Shown one piece after another: positions 44,074 to 52,582 of a stretch of DNA of 59,930 nucleotides. Under the pieces are notes generated by a model that worked only from the letters and a program-made list of their open reading frames with translations, did not search any database and had not been told where the DNA came from. The DNA lies in the NCBI GenBank assembly GCA_964613305.1, contig CAZTII010000003.1, positions 1 through 59,930 on the forward strand, given 5' to 3'. The position numbers were made by a program, and so were the translations under genes. The stretch's first letter is position 1. Each line of letters opens with the position of its first letter. This DNA comes from CAZTII01 sp964613305. GTDB taxonomy: Bacteria > Bacillota_I > Bacilli_A > Erysipelotrichales > Erysipelotrichaceae.

Positions 44074-45336
44074 TTATTTTTTAACTTCAAATAGCATTGA
44101 ACGTAACTTTTGAGTTATTGATTCATCATCACTTGTCGTTTCTGATGTTTTATCTTTATACGTCACTGTTTTTTCAAACTGTTCGATATTAACACTGTTG
44201 TTTACTTCCATTAATATCGGTAACTGATCTTTATACGCAAAGAACAAACCAACACAAGCAGTTAAGCTACTGTCGCGAACACCTAATGTTTCAGGACAAT
44301 AGTTTCTAACATCTACTTCTAACGATTTATTCAATCGTTCAGCTAAGCCCTGAAGTTCACCACCTTCACCAGTAATGACTACCATTGTTTTACCTGCCGC
44401 TAATATTGGTTGACAACACATCTTAATATCATCAATCCATTTCGCTACCTTGTTATTTATTATATCAAGAATAGTTTTTTCTGACAATGTAAATGTTTCT
44501 CCTTGTTGTGCCCAAATATAAATCGGCATATCACTTGGTTCATCATTGTTTAATTTAACGTTATATTTAATTAGACGTGCAATCGTATCAAGAGATAATT
44601 CGTAATGTTCACCAACTTCATCAATCCAATGACCAAATCCTAAAGGTAACATTTCCGTATTCATCAATTTACCTTTCGCAAGTAAACCTAGTGTTGTACT
44701 GTTACGCTCTAATTTTAATACAATCACATTTTGATTTATCGTTTGTTCAAATAATGCTGCTTCTTTCGCAATCGCAAAAGAATCTAAATATACATCTATA
44801 ATTTCAAGACCAGATTGTTCAATAATACTAACTAAATTAAACGTCATTTTCTTATCTGCCGCTAATAAATCAATATCAACAATCATTTCATCACACTTTT
44901 CGTTTAACGGTAATCGACGAGTGCTAATTCCGTTGCATGTGTATTTAACACATACCGTTTGCACAAGTGCCAACTGCTCATCCATTGGCTGACGTCTTGC
45001 CTGCACCATCGCTTTTTGGATGTCCATCAACGTTACCTCACGATTAATCGAATCTATCGATACTGTAACCTGTAGTGGGTATCGTTTAACATTAAATGAT
45101 GGGATACATAAGATGACTCGTTCTATTTTAGCACCAATCGTTCGTGATGCATTATCGACAGCTTTTTTAATTGCTTCAACAGTGCTCTGTACACTATCTT
45201 CTTTACCAAAAGGTGACTCATGATTTACAATTCGTTCCACTTTTATAATATTAAATCGGGTATTAAAAAATTCACCAACGATTAATCGTATCTCATGGTC
45301 GGCAACTTCCAATGCTGCAAAGATCTGTTTTTCCAT
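44074..45336 (-). CDS. ftsA: cell division protein FtsA
   Basis: 420 residues with an actin-like fold: phosphate 1 loop AALEVADHEIRLIVGEF at the N-terminus, 1C domain VERVILCIPSF, and adenosine motif VVITGEGGELQGLAERL near 325-340. The last residues (QKLRSMLFEVKK) form the amphipathic membrane-targeting helix. It tethers FtsZ to the membrane. The start has AAAGGAG. The first loop reads EVADHEI rather than the common DIGTSKI, so this FtsA is quite divergent. It is divergent from rpmB. Confidence 0.93.
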   Translation of the reverse strand: MEKQIFAALEVADHEIRLIVGEFFNTRFNIIKVERIVNHESPFGKEDSVQSTVEAIKKAVDNASRTIGAKIERVILCIPSFNVKRYPLQVTVSIDSINREVTLMDIQKAMVQARRQPMDEQLALVQTVCVKYTCNGISTRRLPLNEKCDEMIVDIDLLAADKKMTFNLVSIIEQSGLEIIDVYLDSFAIAKEAALFEQTINQNVIVLKLERNSTTLGLLAKGKLMNTEMLPLGFGHWIDEVGEHYELSLDTIARLIKYNVKLNNDEPSDMPIYIWAQQGETFTLSEKTILDIINNKVAKWIDDIKMCCQPILAAGKTMVVITGEGGELQGLAERLNKSLEVDVRNYCPETLGVRDSSLTACVGLFFAYKDQLPILMEVNNSVNIEQFEKTVTYKDKTSETTSDDESITQKLRSMLFEVKK

Positions 45337-45429
45337 TAGTAAAAACTCCTTTCAAGCTCCTTAGTATAATAGTAACACATTTTTATCATAAGAAAAAGAT
45401 GTTTTCTTAAATTTGTTTCTTTTTTTAAC

Positions 45430-45458
45430 TTGATTTTAAGTTATATTCATGTTATGCT
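45430..45458 (+). promoter_or_regulatory. promoter of rpmB
   Basis: TTGATT (45430-45435) and TATGCT (45453-45458) with 17-base spacing, 36 bases before the rpmB start. Confidence 0.6.
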
Positions 45459-45494
45459 TTACAAGCAAATTAGATATAGAGAGGGGGTTACGGT

Positions 45495-45689
45495 ATGTCA
45501 AAAGTTTGTGCCGTATCTGGTAAAAGAGCATTATCAGGAAATAGACGTTCCCACTCATTGCGTGCTACTCGTCGTAAATGGAACGTTAACTTACAAAAAG
45601 TTAGAGTCATGGTCGATGGAAAGCCTCAAAGAGTCCGTATTTCCGCTCGTGCACTTAAAACGCTCAAGGCTGAACAATTAACCAAATAA
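45495..45689 (+). CDS. rpmB: 50S ribosomal protein L28
   Basis: 64 residues, normal size. The signature SKVCAVSGKRALSGNRRSHS and the basic stretch RATRRKWNVNLQKVRV are present. Only one cysteine is kept (Cys5), so this is the zinc-free (C-minus) form. A GAGGGGG ribosome site precedes ATG. It is alone on the plus strand between the ftsA and thiN operons, its usual place in Firmicutes. Confidence 0.96.
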   Translation: MSKVCAVSGKRALSGNRRSHSLRATRRKWNVNLQKVRVMVDGKPQRVRISARALKTLKAEQLTK

Positions 45690-45710
45690 AAGGAGAAATT
45701 TCTCCTTTTT
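45688..45710. terminator. bidirectional terminator rpmB / thiN
   Basis: The AAAAGGAGAAA/TTTCTCCTTTT palindrome with T-runs on both strands, at the convergent end of rpmB and the thiN operon. Confidence 0.88.
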
Positions 45711-46317
45711 ATTTGTCTTTAGACCAAATACACAATAACTTACCCTTTTTAATTGCTAAAAGGGCTTTTTTTTCTAAAATTTCATTGCTTAAACCAAGCA
45801 ATCGTTCAGTATCCCATACAACATCCGTAATAGGATACTGAACGCCTGACACAGTAAACCTAGTTTCTTCTAATGGAAAAAAAGAAATGTAGTGATAATC
45901 CTCTTTCTCTAGAGTATACTCACCACTTGACAATACCGTCATTTTATTAAAATCATCCATCATAATAATTTTATTATGATAACGCTTCATCAATTGAGTG
46001 TTCACATACTCGTGATCTCTTCTTTTCCCCATTGCACCAAGCAAAAATATCGTTTCATACTTCTGAGCAATCGCCCACTCTATCGCCACTTGACTATCAC
46101 TTTCATCTTTTGTTGGACTTAACGTATCAACACAATGACATTTCTTATGAATTAATGCCAAGTCACTTTGTTGTATAGAATCAAAATCACCACAAGCATA
46201 CACCATATCGATATTATGATGAGCTAAAAAAAGCGCACCATAATCAACTCCAATATAATCACCTACAACATCAATACGTTGACACAACCCACAAACAATG
46301 ACTGCTATATGCGCCAT
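45709..46317 (-). CDS. thiN: thiamine pyrophosphokinase
   Basis: 202 residues. Motifs GVDYGALFL and GDFDSI near 25-65, then TKDESDSQVAIEWAI and LGAMGKRRDHEYVN near 90-125, match the ThiN family. It converts thiamine to thiamine diphosphate with ATP. The start overlaps rpe by 13 bases with a poor ribosome site, so translation is probably coupled. It is the last gene of the long leftward operon. Confidence 0.93.
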   Translation of the reverse strand: MAHIAVIVCGLCQRIDVVGDYIGVDYGALFLAHHNIDMVYACGDFDSIQQSDLALIHKKCHCVDTLSPTKDESDSQVAIEWAIAQKYETIFLLGAMGKRRDHEYVNTQLMKRYHNKIIMMDDFNKMTVLSSGEYTLEKEDYHYISFFPLEETRFTVSGVQYPITDVVWDTERLLGLSNEILEKKALLAIKKGKLLCIWSKDK

Positions 46318-46949
46318 AATGTTTCTACTTTTTCTTCAATAGGACCATTAAAAATATAACTTCCAGCGACTAACACATCCGCTTCTTTACACAATTGAGC
46401 AGTTGTTTCGTTAATACCACCATCAACTTGAATAAGTGTAGGTAACTTCTTTTCACTGATCCATTGACGTACTTTCTTTATTCGATCCACCGCATCCATC
46501 ATAAACGACTGACCACCAAAACCCGGTGATACCGACATAATTAAAACAACATCAAAACAGGCAATGACTTCTTCCAACACCTCTACTGGTGTTTCTGGTT
46601 TAATACTAATACCTGCTTTACATCCTTGTAAGCGAATCGACTTGGCAAGTTCTATCACTTGTTCACTATTTTCTAAAGCCTCATAGTGAAACGTTAGTAA
46701 GTCGGCACCACAATCAATAAATACCTTTGCAAAATAAACAGGATCACTTACCATAATATGAACATCGAGTAATAATGATGTCATTGATTTAAATTTACGA
46801 CAAATATCTGGACCAAAACTTAAATTAGGTACAAAGTGACCATCCATTACATCAAAATGCAACCATTCTGCTTTTGACTTTTCAATTTCTTTCATTTGGC
46901 CCTTTGTATCACAATAATCTAGTGATAATACCGAAGGAGCTACGATCAT
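46305..46949 (-). CDS. rpe: ribulose-phosphate 3-epimerase
   Basis: 214 residues, a TIM barrel. Motifs APSVLSLDY, LHFDVMDGHFVPN, and SVSPGFGGQSF are diagnostic. It interconverts ribulose 5-phosphate and xylulose 5-phosphate. It overlaps the rsgA stop by four bases. Confidence 0.96.
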   Translation of the reverse strand: MIVAPSVLSLDYCDTKGQMKEIEKSKAEWLHFDVMDGHFVPNLSFGPDICRKFKSMTSLLLDVHIMVSDPVYFAKVFIDCGADLLTFHYEALENSEQVIELAKSIRLQGCKAGISIKPETPVEVLEEVIACFDVVLIMSVSPGFGGQSFMMDAVDRIKKVRQWISEKKLPTLIQVDGGINETTAQLCKEADVLVAGSYIFNGPIEEKVETLWRI

Positions 46950-47809
46950 AATGTTTTTACCTTCCCTTCTTGTATTGCTACTACAATTTCTAAATAGCTT
47001 TCATATCGATGACGTTGTATTTTGTTTTGTTCTAATGCTTCTTTTACCACACAACCAGGTTCATGTTGATGAATACAATTTCTAAATTTACATGGGGATA
47101 ACGTTTGAAATTCTACCACACTATTTTTTACATCTTCAATACTCATCTTACTAAAATCTAGTGATGAAAAACCAGGTGTATCGGCAATCCATCCGCCACA
47201 CACTTCATGTAATTCAACGTGTCTTGTCGTATGTTTTCCTCTACCTAACGCTTTAGAAATTTCTTGTGTCTTTAGTGAAAAATCAGCATCCAACATATTA
47301 AATAAACTTGATTTACCAACACCACTTTGTCCGGTTAAAAACGATATTTTATTGTTACACAGCTCATTAAATTGTTCATTCACGGTTTCTTTTCTTACTA
47401 AAACAACATCAATACCAGTATTTTCATACAAAGAAGAAATGTGTTGAATCTTTTCATCACTCACTAAATCAAGTTTTGTAACAACGATGACTGGTTTTAT
47501 ACCAGCATGTTCAATTAAAAACGATAAGCGATTGACAAGCGTTACCGAAAAGTCAGGTTCTATTGCTGACATCACAATCAATCCTTGATCAATATTCGCC
47601 ATTGGCGGTCTAATAATATAATTTTTTCGTTCTAATACTTTTTGAATGACCATTTTATCATCCAATTGTTCAATTAACACAAAATCACCAACAGTAGGTA
47701 CTACTTGTAGACGAACCTTTCCCATTGCTAAGCATTGTATTTTTTCATTGTTTTCATCCAACACAGTATAACTATTAGAAATGATTTTAATGATACGTGC
47801 CTTTTTCAT
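46946..47809 (-). CDS. rsgA: small ribosomal subunit biogenesis GTPase RsgA
   Basis: 287 residues. An N-terminal OB domain is followed by a circularly permuted GTPase: VTKLDLV (G4) precedes GQSGVGKSSLFN (G1) and DTPGFSS (G3). A zinc-binding region CKFRNCIHQHEPGC lies near 245-260. It checks 30S maturation. The start overlaps the prkC stop by one base (TAATG) and shows no ribosome site, so it depends on coupling. Confidence 0.96.
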   Translation of the reverse strand: MKKARIIKIISNSYTVLDENNEKIQCLAMGKVRLQVVPTVGDFVLIEQLDDKMVIQKVLERKNYIIRPPMANIDQGLIVMSAIEPDFSVTLVNRLSFLIEHAGIKPVIVVTKLDLVSDEKIQHISSLYENTGIDVVLVRKETVNEQFNELCNNKISFLTGQSGVGKSSLFNMLDADFSLKTQEISKALGRGKHTTRHVELHEVCGGWIADTPGFSSLDFSKMSIEDVKNSVVEFQTLSPCKFRNCIHQHEPGCVVKEALEQNKIQRHRYESYLEIVVAIQEGKVKTL

Positions 47810-49491
47810 TAATATGCATAAAGCGTAACATACGCACCTTCTTCTTGTGTATATAAAACACCAAAACTAGGTTTGGTACGAACGATAATGCCATGAGCTA
47901 AATTTGATTTTTCAGCTTCGGTTAAATTCGTTGAATCCAAGGTACTAATCATTACTTCAGCACCCATGCTTTCAAGCAATGCTTTACCATCTTCCACCGT
48001 CATTCCTTCAACATTATGAGGAATGGCAATAGTGGGATAAGGAACGTAAATCAAACGAACTTCACTAGAAGCCGCCGGATTAAATTCATCACCTGGTAAC
48101 AATAATTCTTGTTTAAATATTTTTCCTGGAGTACCGTTATCAAGGGCCTCTTTCGCTGCGATTACGCGCATATTAGGAAATTGACTTAATTCTGCTTTTG
48201 CTTCTTTTATACTATAACCAACGTAATCTTTCATTTTTTTACCAATACCACTAGAAACAACAATATTAATTTTAGTTCCTTTGCCTACGGCAGTACCAGC
48301 ACTTGGTGTTATTTCAACAATTTTTCCTTTTTCGGTGTTTTCCGTTAATTTATAGACAACATCATATGTATTCAAAACTAAATCCATTTGCGTACATTTT
48401 TCTTTTGCTTCAACAACTGTCATACCAACAAGTGTAGGCACTTCAATCGGTTTACTAATACGCGTAAAAACACCACTTAATTGAAGTACTAAAACAACAA
48501 TGCCAACAAGAAATACCGATAAGATACCACCTATAATTTTTGGAACAATGGATGGTTTTCTTTTCTTAATAACTTTGCCAACTTTCACTTCTGAGTTTTC
48601 AACGACTTGATCCATCATAATCGTTCTATTTTCCTCACTTTTGCTCTCAAAAACAATTTTCCCTTCTTGTTTACGGCTTTGTGATAAACAAGTTTGTAAA
48701 TCTTTCAACATTTCACTACATGTAGCATAGCGAAGCGCTTTATTCTTTACAGTTGCCTTCATAATAATATTTTCAAGTGATTGTGGAATCGATGGATTCA
48801 ATGCTCGTACTGACGGAATTTCCTCACGCATATGAGCCAATGCTACTTGTACTGGCGTATCAGCTTGAAATGGAACTTCACCCGACAATAATTCGTAAAA
48901 GACGATACCTAAGGCATAAATATCACTTTGAACACTTGCTGGCTCGCCGCGCGCTAATTCTGGTGCCAAATAATGCACTGAGCCCATTACCGCATCAGAT
49001 TGAGTTAATTGCAAGGCTCCTTGTGCCAAAGCAATACCAAAATCAGCTACTTTTACCGTTCCATCGCTCATCGTTAACACATTTTGTGGTTTTATATCGC
49101 GATGAATGATACCTTTACGATGCGCTTCGGCAGTCGCATCCACCAATTGTTTCATCACATCAACTGCTTCTTCTTTACATAAAGCACCACGAGAAGCAAT
49201 TAATTGTTTTAACGTTAATCCTTTAACATATTCCATCACAATGAAATGATGTCCATCTTCCTCACCAACATCAAATATTTCTACCACATTCGGATGATTT
49301 AATGATGTTGATGCAACAGCTTCACGCTGAAAACGAAGCAGTGATACCGGATCATTGCGCAATTCACCACGCAATATTTTTACCGCTACTTCACGATTTA
49401 AAACGGTATCAACCGCTGTATACACATCAGCCATGCCGCCTTGTCCAATTTGCTTGGTTAATAAATATCGATTAGCAATTAGATTTTTCAT
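47809..49491 (-). CDS. prkC: Ser/Thr protein kinase with PASTA domains (PrkC/PknB type)
   Basis: 560 residues. The kinase domain (about 10-270) has GQGGMADVYTAVD, catalytic HRDIKPQNVL, DFG in VADFGIALA and APE in YLAPELARG. A membrane helix (about 315-340) leads to three extracellular PASTA repeats (VPTLVGMTVVEAKEKC; DYVGYSIKEAKAEL; IPHNVEGMTVEDGKALL). It senses muropeptides or lipid II and phosphorylates cell wall and translation proteins. The phosphatase gene lies upstream and overlaps by four bases. Confidence 0.96.
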   Translation of the reverse strand: MKNLIANRYLLTKQIGQGGMADVYTAVDTVLNREVAVKILRGELRNDPVSLLRFQREAVASTSLNHPNVVEIFDVGEEDGHHFIVMEYVKGLTLKQLIASRGALCKEEAVDVMKQLVDATAEAHRKGIIHRDIKPQNVLTMSDGTVKVADFGIALAQGALQLTQSDAVMGSVHYLAPELARGEPASVQSDIYALGIVFYELLSGEVPFQADTPVQVALAHMREEIPSVRALNPSIPQSLENIIMKATVKNKALRYATCSEMLKDLQTCLSQSRKQEGKIVFESKSEENRTIMMDQVVENSEVKVGKVIKKRKPSIVPKIIGGILSVFLVGIVVLVLQLSGVFTRISKPIEVPTLVGMTVVEAKEKCTQMDLVLNTYDVVYKLTENTEKGKIVEITPSAGTAVGKGTKINIVVSSGIGKKMKDYVGYSIKEAKAELSQFPNMRVIAAKEALDNGTPGKIFKQELLLPGDEFNPAASSEVRLIYVPYPTIAIPHNVEGMTVEDGKALLESMGAEVMISTLDSTNLTEAEKSNLAHGIIVRTKPSFGVLYTQEEGAYVTLYAY

Positions 49492-50237
49492 GGTCTATCA
49501 TTCCTCTCCATCTCAATAACAATAATCGTTATGTTGTCATATCCGCCACTTGCGAGTGCTTCCTGAAGTAATTTTCTTACCTTTTCTATGACACTCAATT
49601 CATTGTTCTTTATAATTGTTTCAATCGTCATTTGATTAACATAGCCATGTAATCCATCACTACACAATAAAAATGTTTTTACATTTTCACGAAAACGTTC
49701 AACATCCGCTTTCACCGTTGCCCAAATTCCTATCGCATTGGTCAGCACATTTTTTTGTGGATGTACTAATGCCTCTTGACGAGTGATTTGTCCCGTATTA
49801 ATTAGTTCATTCACCAAAGAATGGTCCACCGTAAGCTGTCTAAACTCGCCATGTTGATACAATGCATACGCTCGCGAATCACCAATATTTATAATGTATT
49901 TGCCAATACTACAAAATAATATAGCGACCAGTGTTGTACCCATCCCCCGATAAGAATTGGATGTCGTTGAAAAACTAAACACTTTTTCATTGACACGTTG
50001 AATCGTAATATGAATCCATTCTAAAACATCGCGATCATCAATAAATCCCGAGTGTTGCGAAAAAATTTCACTAAGTGTATTAACAACCATTGTTGAAGCA
50101 ATATCACCAGCTTTTCCGCCACCAATGCCATCACAAACCATTGCTAAAACATCGCCCTTTTCATTGGATGCGATGGTATAACTATCTTGATTTGTCTGGC
50201 GCATACGCCCTATATCAGTAACCCCTGAATATTGCAT
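49488..50237 (-). CDS. stp: PP2C-type Ser/Thr phosphatase
   Basis: 249 residues. Metal and catalytic motifs: RMRQTNQDSY, MVCDGIGGGKAGDIAS, NIGDSRAYAL, LCSDGLHGYV, and GGYDNITII. It reverses PrkC phosphorylation. GGGGAG lies about eleven bases before the ATG, inside the end of rlmN. Confidence 0.95.
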   Translation of the reverse strand: MQYSGVTDIGRMRQTNQDSYTIASNEKGDVLAMVCDGIGGGKAGDIASTMVVNTLSEIFSQHSGFIDDRDVLEWIHITIQRVNEKVFSFSTTSNSYRGMGTTLVAILFCSIGKYIINIGDSRAYALYQHGEFRQLTVDHSLVNELINTGQITRQEALVHPQKNVLTNAIGIWATVKADVERFRENVKTFLLCSDGLHGYVNQMTIETIIKNNELSVIEKVRKLLQEALASGGYDNITIIVIEMERNDRP

Positions 50238-50243
50238 AAAAAG

Positions 50244-51281
50244 CTATGCTCCCCTTTCAGCTTTCGCTCGAAGTTGTCCACATGCAGCATCTATATCATC
50301 TCCATGTTTTGCACGCAATGTTGCTTTAACCTTTCTTTTCATCAACCAATCATAAAAGCGTAAAGCTCCTTTATCATCACATGTTTTAAAGCCATGTTCA
50401 TCCACTTGGTTATATGGAATAAGATTAACATATCCTATAATCCCTTTAAGCAATGATGCAAGTTGACTCGCATCACTTTCACTATCATTCACTCCCTTAA
50501 GTAAAATATATTCAAATGTAATCTTACGATTGTTTAATTCACTATACTCATGCAATGCCGCCATAAGCTCTTTTAAAGGATATGCTCGATTAATAGGCAT
50601 TAATTTAGAACGAAGTTCATCATTTGCCGCATGCAACGAAATTGCTAAGTTGTATTGAACCTTTTCTTGAGCAAATTTTTTAATTGCCGGTACAATACCA
50701 CATGTACTAATCGTTAAATGACGTGCACCAATGGCTAAGCCTTTATCATGATTGACCGTTTTACAAAAGTTCATCACCTCATCATAATTATCGAATGGCT
50801 CACCTGTTCCCATAATAACAACGTTAGAAATTCGCTCTTGTTGTTCATCCAATTCTTTTTGAATGTACATAATTTGACCAACCATTTCACCACTCGTGCA
50901 ATCGCGACGTTTTTTTAATAATCCCGAGGCACAAAAGGTGCAGCCCATGCTACAACCAATTTGCGAAGTAACACACACGCTTTTACCAAAACTGTAATTC
51001 ATTAATACCGTTTCTACCAACGCATTATCTTGACAGCGAAATAAATACTTAATCGTTCCATCTTTCGATACTTGCTTATCAGCTAATGTAAGTGGTTGAA
51101 CACAATAATTTTCCACTAATCGATTAATTGCTTCATTACCAAGATCACTCATTTCACGAAAAGAATCAACTCTTTTTCGATAAAGCCACGTAAAACATTG
51201 ATTGCCACGATACTTCTTCCAACCCCATTGTACAAATAAATTTTCTAATGCCTCATACGTATAATCATATATAGTTTTCAT
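50244..51281 (-). CDS. rlmN: 23S rRNA (A2503-C2)/tRNA (A37) methyltransferase RlmN
   Basis: 345 residues. The radical-SAM motif CSMGCTFC (CX3CX2C) lies near 110, with GTGEPFDNYD and the C-terminal methyl-carrying cysteine in DAACGQL. It methylates A2503 in 23S rRNA. A 67-base gap separates it from rsmB. Confidence 0.96.
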   Translation of the reverse strand: MKTIYDYTYEALENLFVQWGWKKYRGNQCFTWLYRKRVDSFREMSDLGNEAINRLVENYCVQPLTLADKQVSKDGTIKYLFRCQDNALVETVLMNYSFGKSVCVTSQIGCSMGCTFCASGLLKKRRDCTSGEMVGQIMYIQKELDEQQERISNVVIMGTGEPFDNYDEVMNFCKTVNHDKGLAIGARHLTISTCGIVPAIKKFAQEKVQYNLAISLHAANDELRSKLMPINRAYPLKELMAALHEYSELNNRKITFEYILLKGVNDSESDASQLASLLKGIIGYVNLIPYNQVDEHGFKTCDDKGALRFYDWLMKRKVKATLRAKHGDDIDAACGQLRAKAERGA

Positions 51282-51348
51282 CTAAAAACAATACCATATT
51301 TTTATAAAAAATCAATCATTTTAGCGAAATTAAACAATACCCATTTCC

Positions 51349-52575
51349 TTAAGAAATAGTTTTTTGTAATTTCGCCATAAAAAATCCTTCACCTAAAACA
51401 CTTGGAAATAATGTTTCCATTACTAGTAATTTCATCTCTGGATGTTTTTTGATCAATTGTTCTATTTGCCTTTCGTTTTCTTTTTTATTTAAGGTACATG
51501 TACTATACACTAATGTACCATTCACCTTTAAGTGTTTTACAACATTATTTAAAATCAATTGTTGTTTATGGACAAGATCGTCAATATCAACATCACGTAA
51601 ACGATATTTAATTTCCGGTTTTCCGCGTAATACGCCTAAACCGCTACAAGGTACATCCGCTAAAATACAATCAAACAACATGTCTTCATCAAACGGTGTT
51701 GTTGCATCATGTTGTAAACACTCAACAATCGAAATCGAACAACGTTTCATCATCTCTTCTACTAATGCCAATCGATGAGAATGGATATCGCACGCAATAA
51801 TTTTACCTTTATTATTCATCATCATTGCTAATTGTGCGGTTTTACTACCAGGAGCACTACAACTATCCAAAACGATATCCCCTTCTTTAACATCTAAAAG
51901 TTTAGCAATTTGTTGACCAGAATAATCTTGAATCCATATTTTTCCTTCTTTAAAATAATCACTTTGAGCAAGATTAAATGATGCCTTAAAACCAATATCA
52001 TCCAACATTTCTACTCTAGTATCACTCATCAATTGTTCTTTTGTTATTTTAAGCGTGTTGATACAACCAAAGACAACACCATCTTCACAATTGCTGTTGC
52101 ATATTTCTACAGTTTTTTCATATCCATAATGAGCATTCCACAATTGTACTATCCATAATGGATGACTTGTCATAATGGAAAGTTTCTCAAGATCTGAGCT
52201 TGCTTCCACTGTCTTAAAACCACGTCGCAAAACATTTCTTAAAATACCATTAACAAACTTCTTTTGATGACGTGGCGCTAAATTAACCGCTTCATTAACA
52301 ACCGCATAGTCATTGTCTTTATGCATCAAAAACAGTTGATAAACGCTCATTTCTAATAGAATGGCACAACTTTCATCAACAGTTGACGTCACTAAATCCT
52401 GCCACTGATAGGTTAATAACATTCTATTTCGTAATGTTCCATAGACAACTTGACTAATAAAGCCTTTTGCTTGTTCATCAACGGTTGATAATGAACTTTT
52501 TAAACTTAAATTAGCGTACTGACCATGAATAATTATTTTTTTTAAAGTATCAAATGCCAATTTTCTACTATTCAT
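51349..52575 (-). CDS. rsmB: 16S rRNA (C967-C5) methyltransferase RsmB
   Basis: 408 residues, shorter than the usual 430-450. The N-terminal NusB-like helical domain is at about 1-130. SAM motif I is VLDSCSAPGSKTAQL, and the two catalytic cysteines are in DVPCSGLGVLRGKPE and YSTCTLNKKENE. It modifies C967 of 16S rRNA. It starts seven bases after priA ends; def and fmt, often found between these genes, are absent. Confidence 0.95.
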   Translation of the reverse strand: MNSRKLAFDTLKKIIIHGQYANLSLKSSLSTVDEQAKGFISQVVYGTLRNRMLLTYQWQDLVTSTVDESCAILLEMSVYQLFLMHKDNDYAVVNEAVNLAPRHQKKFVNGILRNVLRRGFKTVEASSDLEKLSIMTSHPLWIVQLWNAHYGYEKTVEICNSNCEDGVVFGCINTLKITKEQLMSDTRVEMLDDIGFKASFNLAQSDYFKEGKIWIQDYSGQQIAKLLDVKEGDIVLDSCSAPGSKTAQLAMMMNNKGKIIACDIHSHRLALVEEMMKRCSISIVECLQHDATTPFDEDMLFDCILADVPCSGLGVLRGKPEIKYRLRDVDIDDLVHKQQLILNNVVKHLKVNGTLVYSTCTLNKKENERQIEQLIKKHPEMKLLVMETLFPSVLGEGFFMAKLQKTIS

Positions 52576-52582
52576 ATTACTC

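Noticed and set aside
45430..45681. An 83-residue frame on the plus strand overlapping rpmB
   Set aside because: It lies out of frame over the L28 gene and its promoter; L28 is clear.
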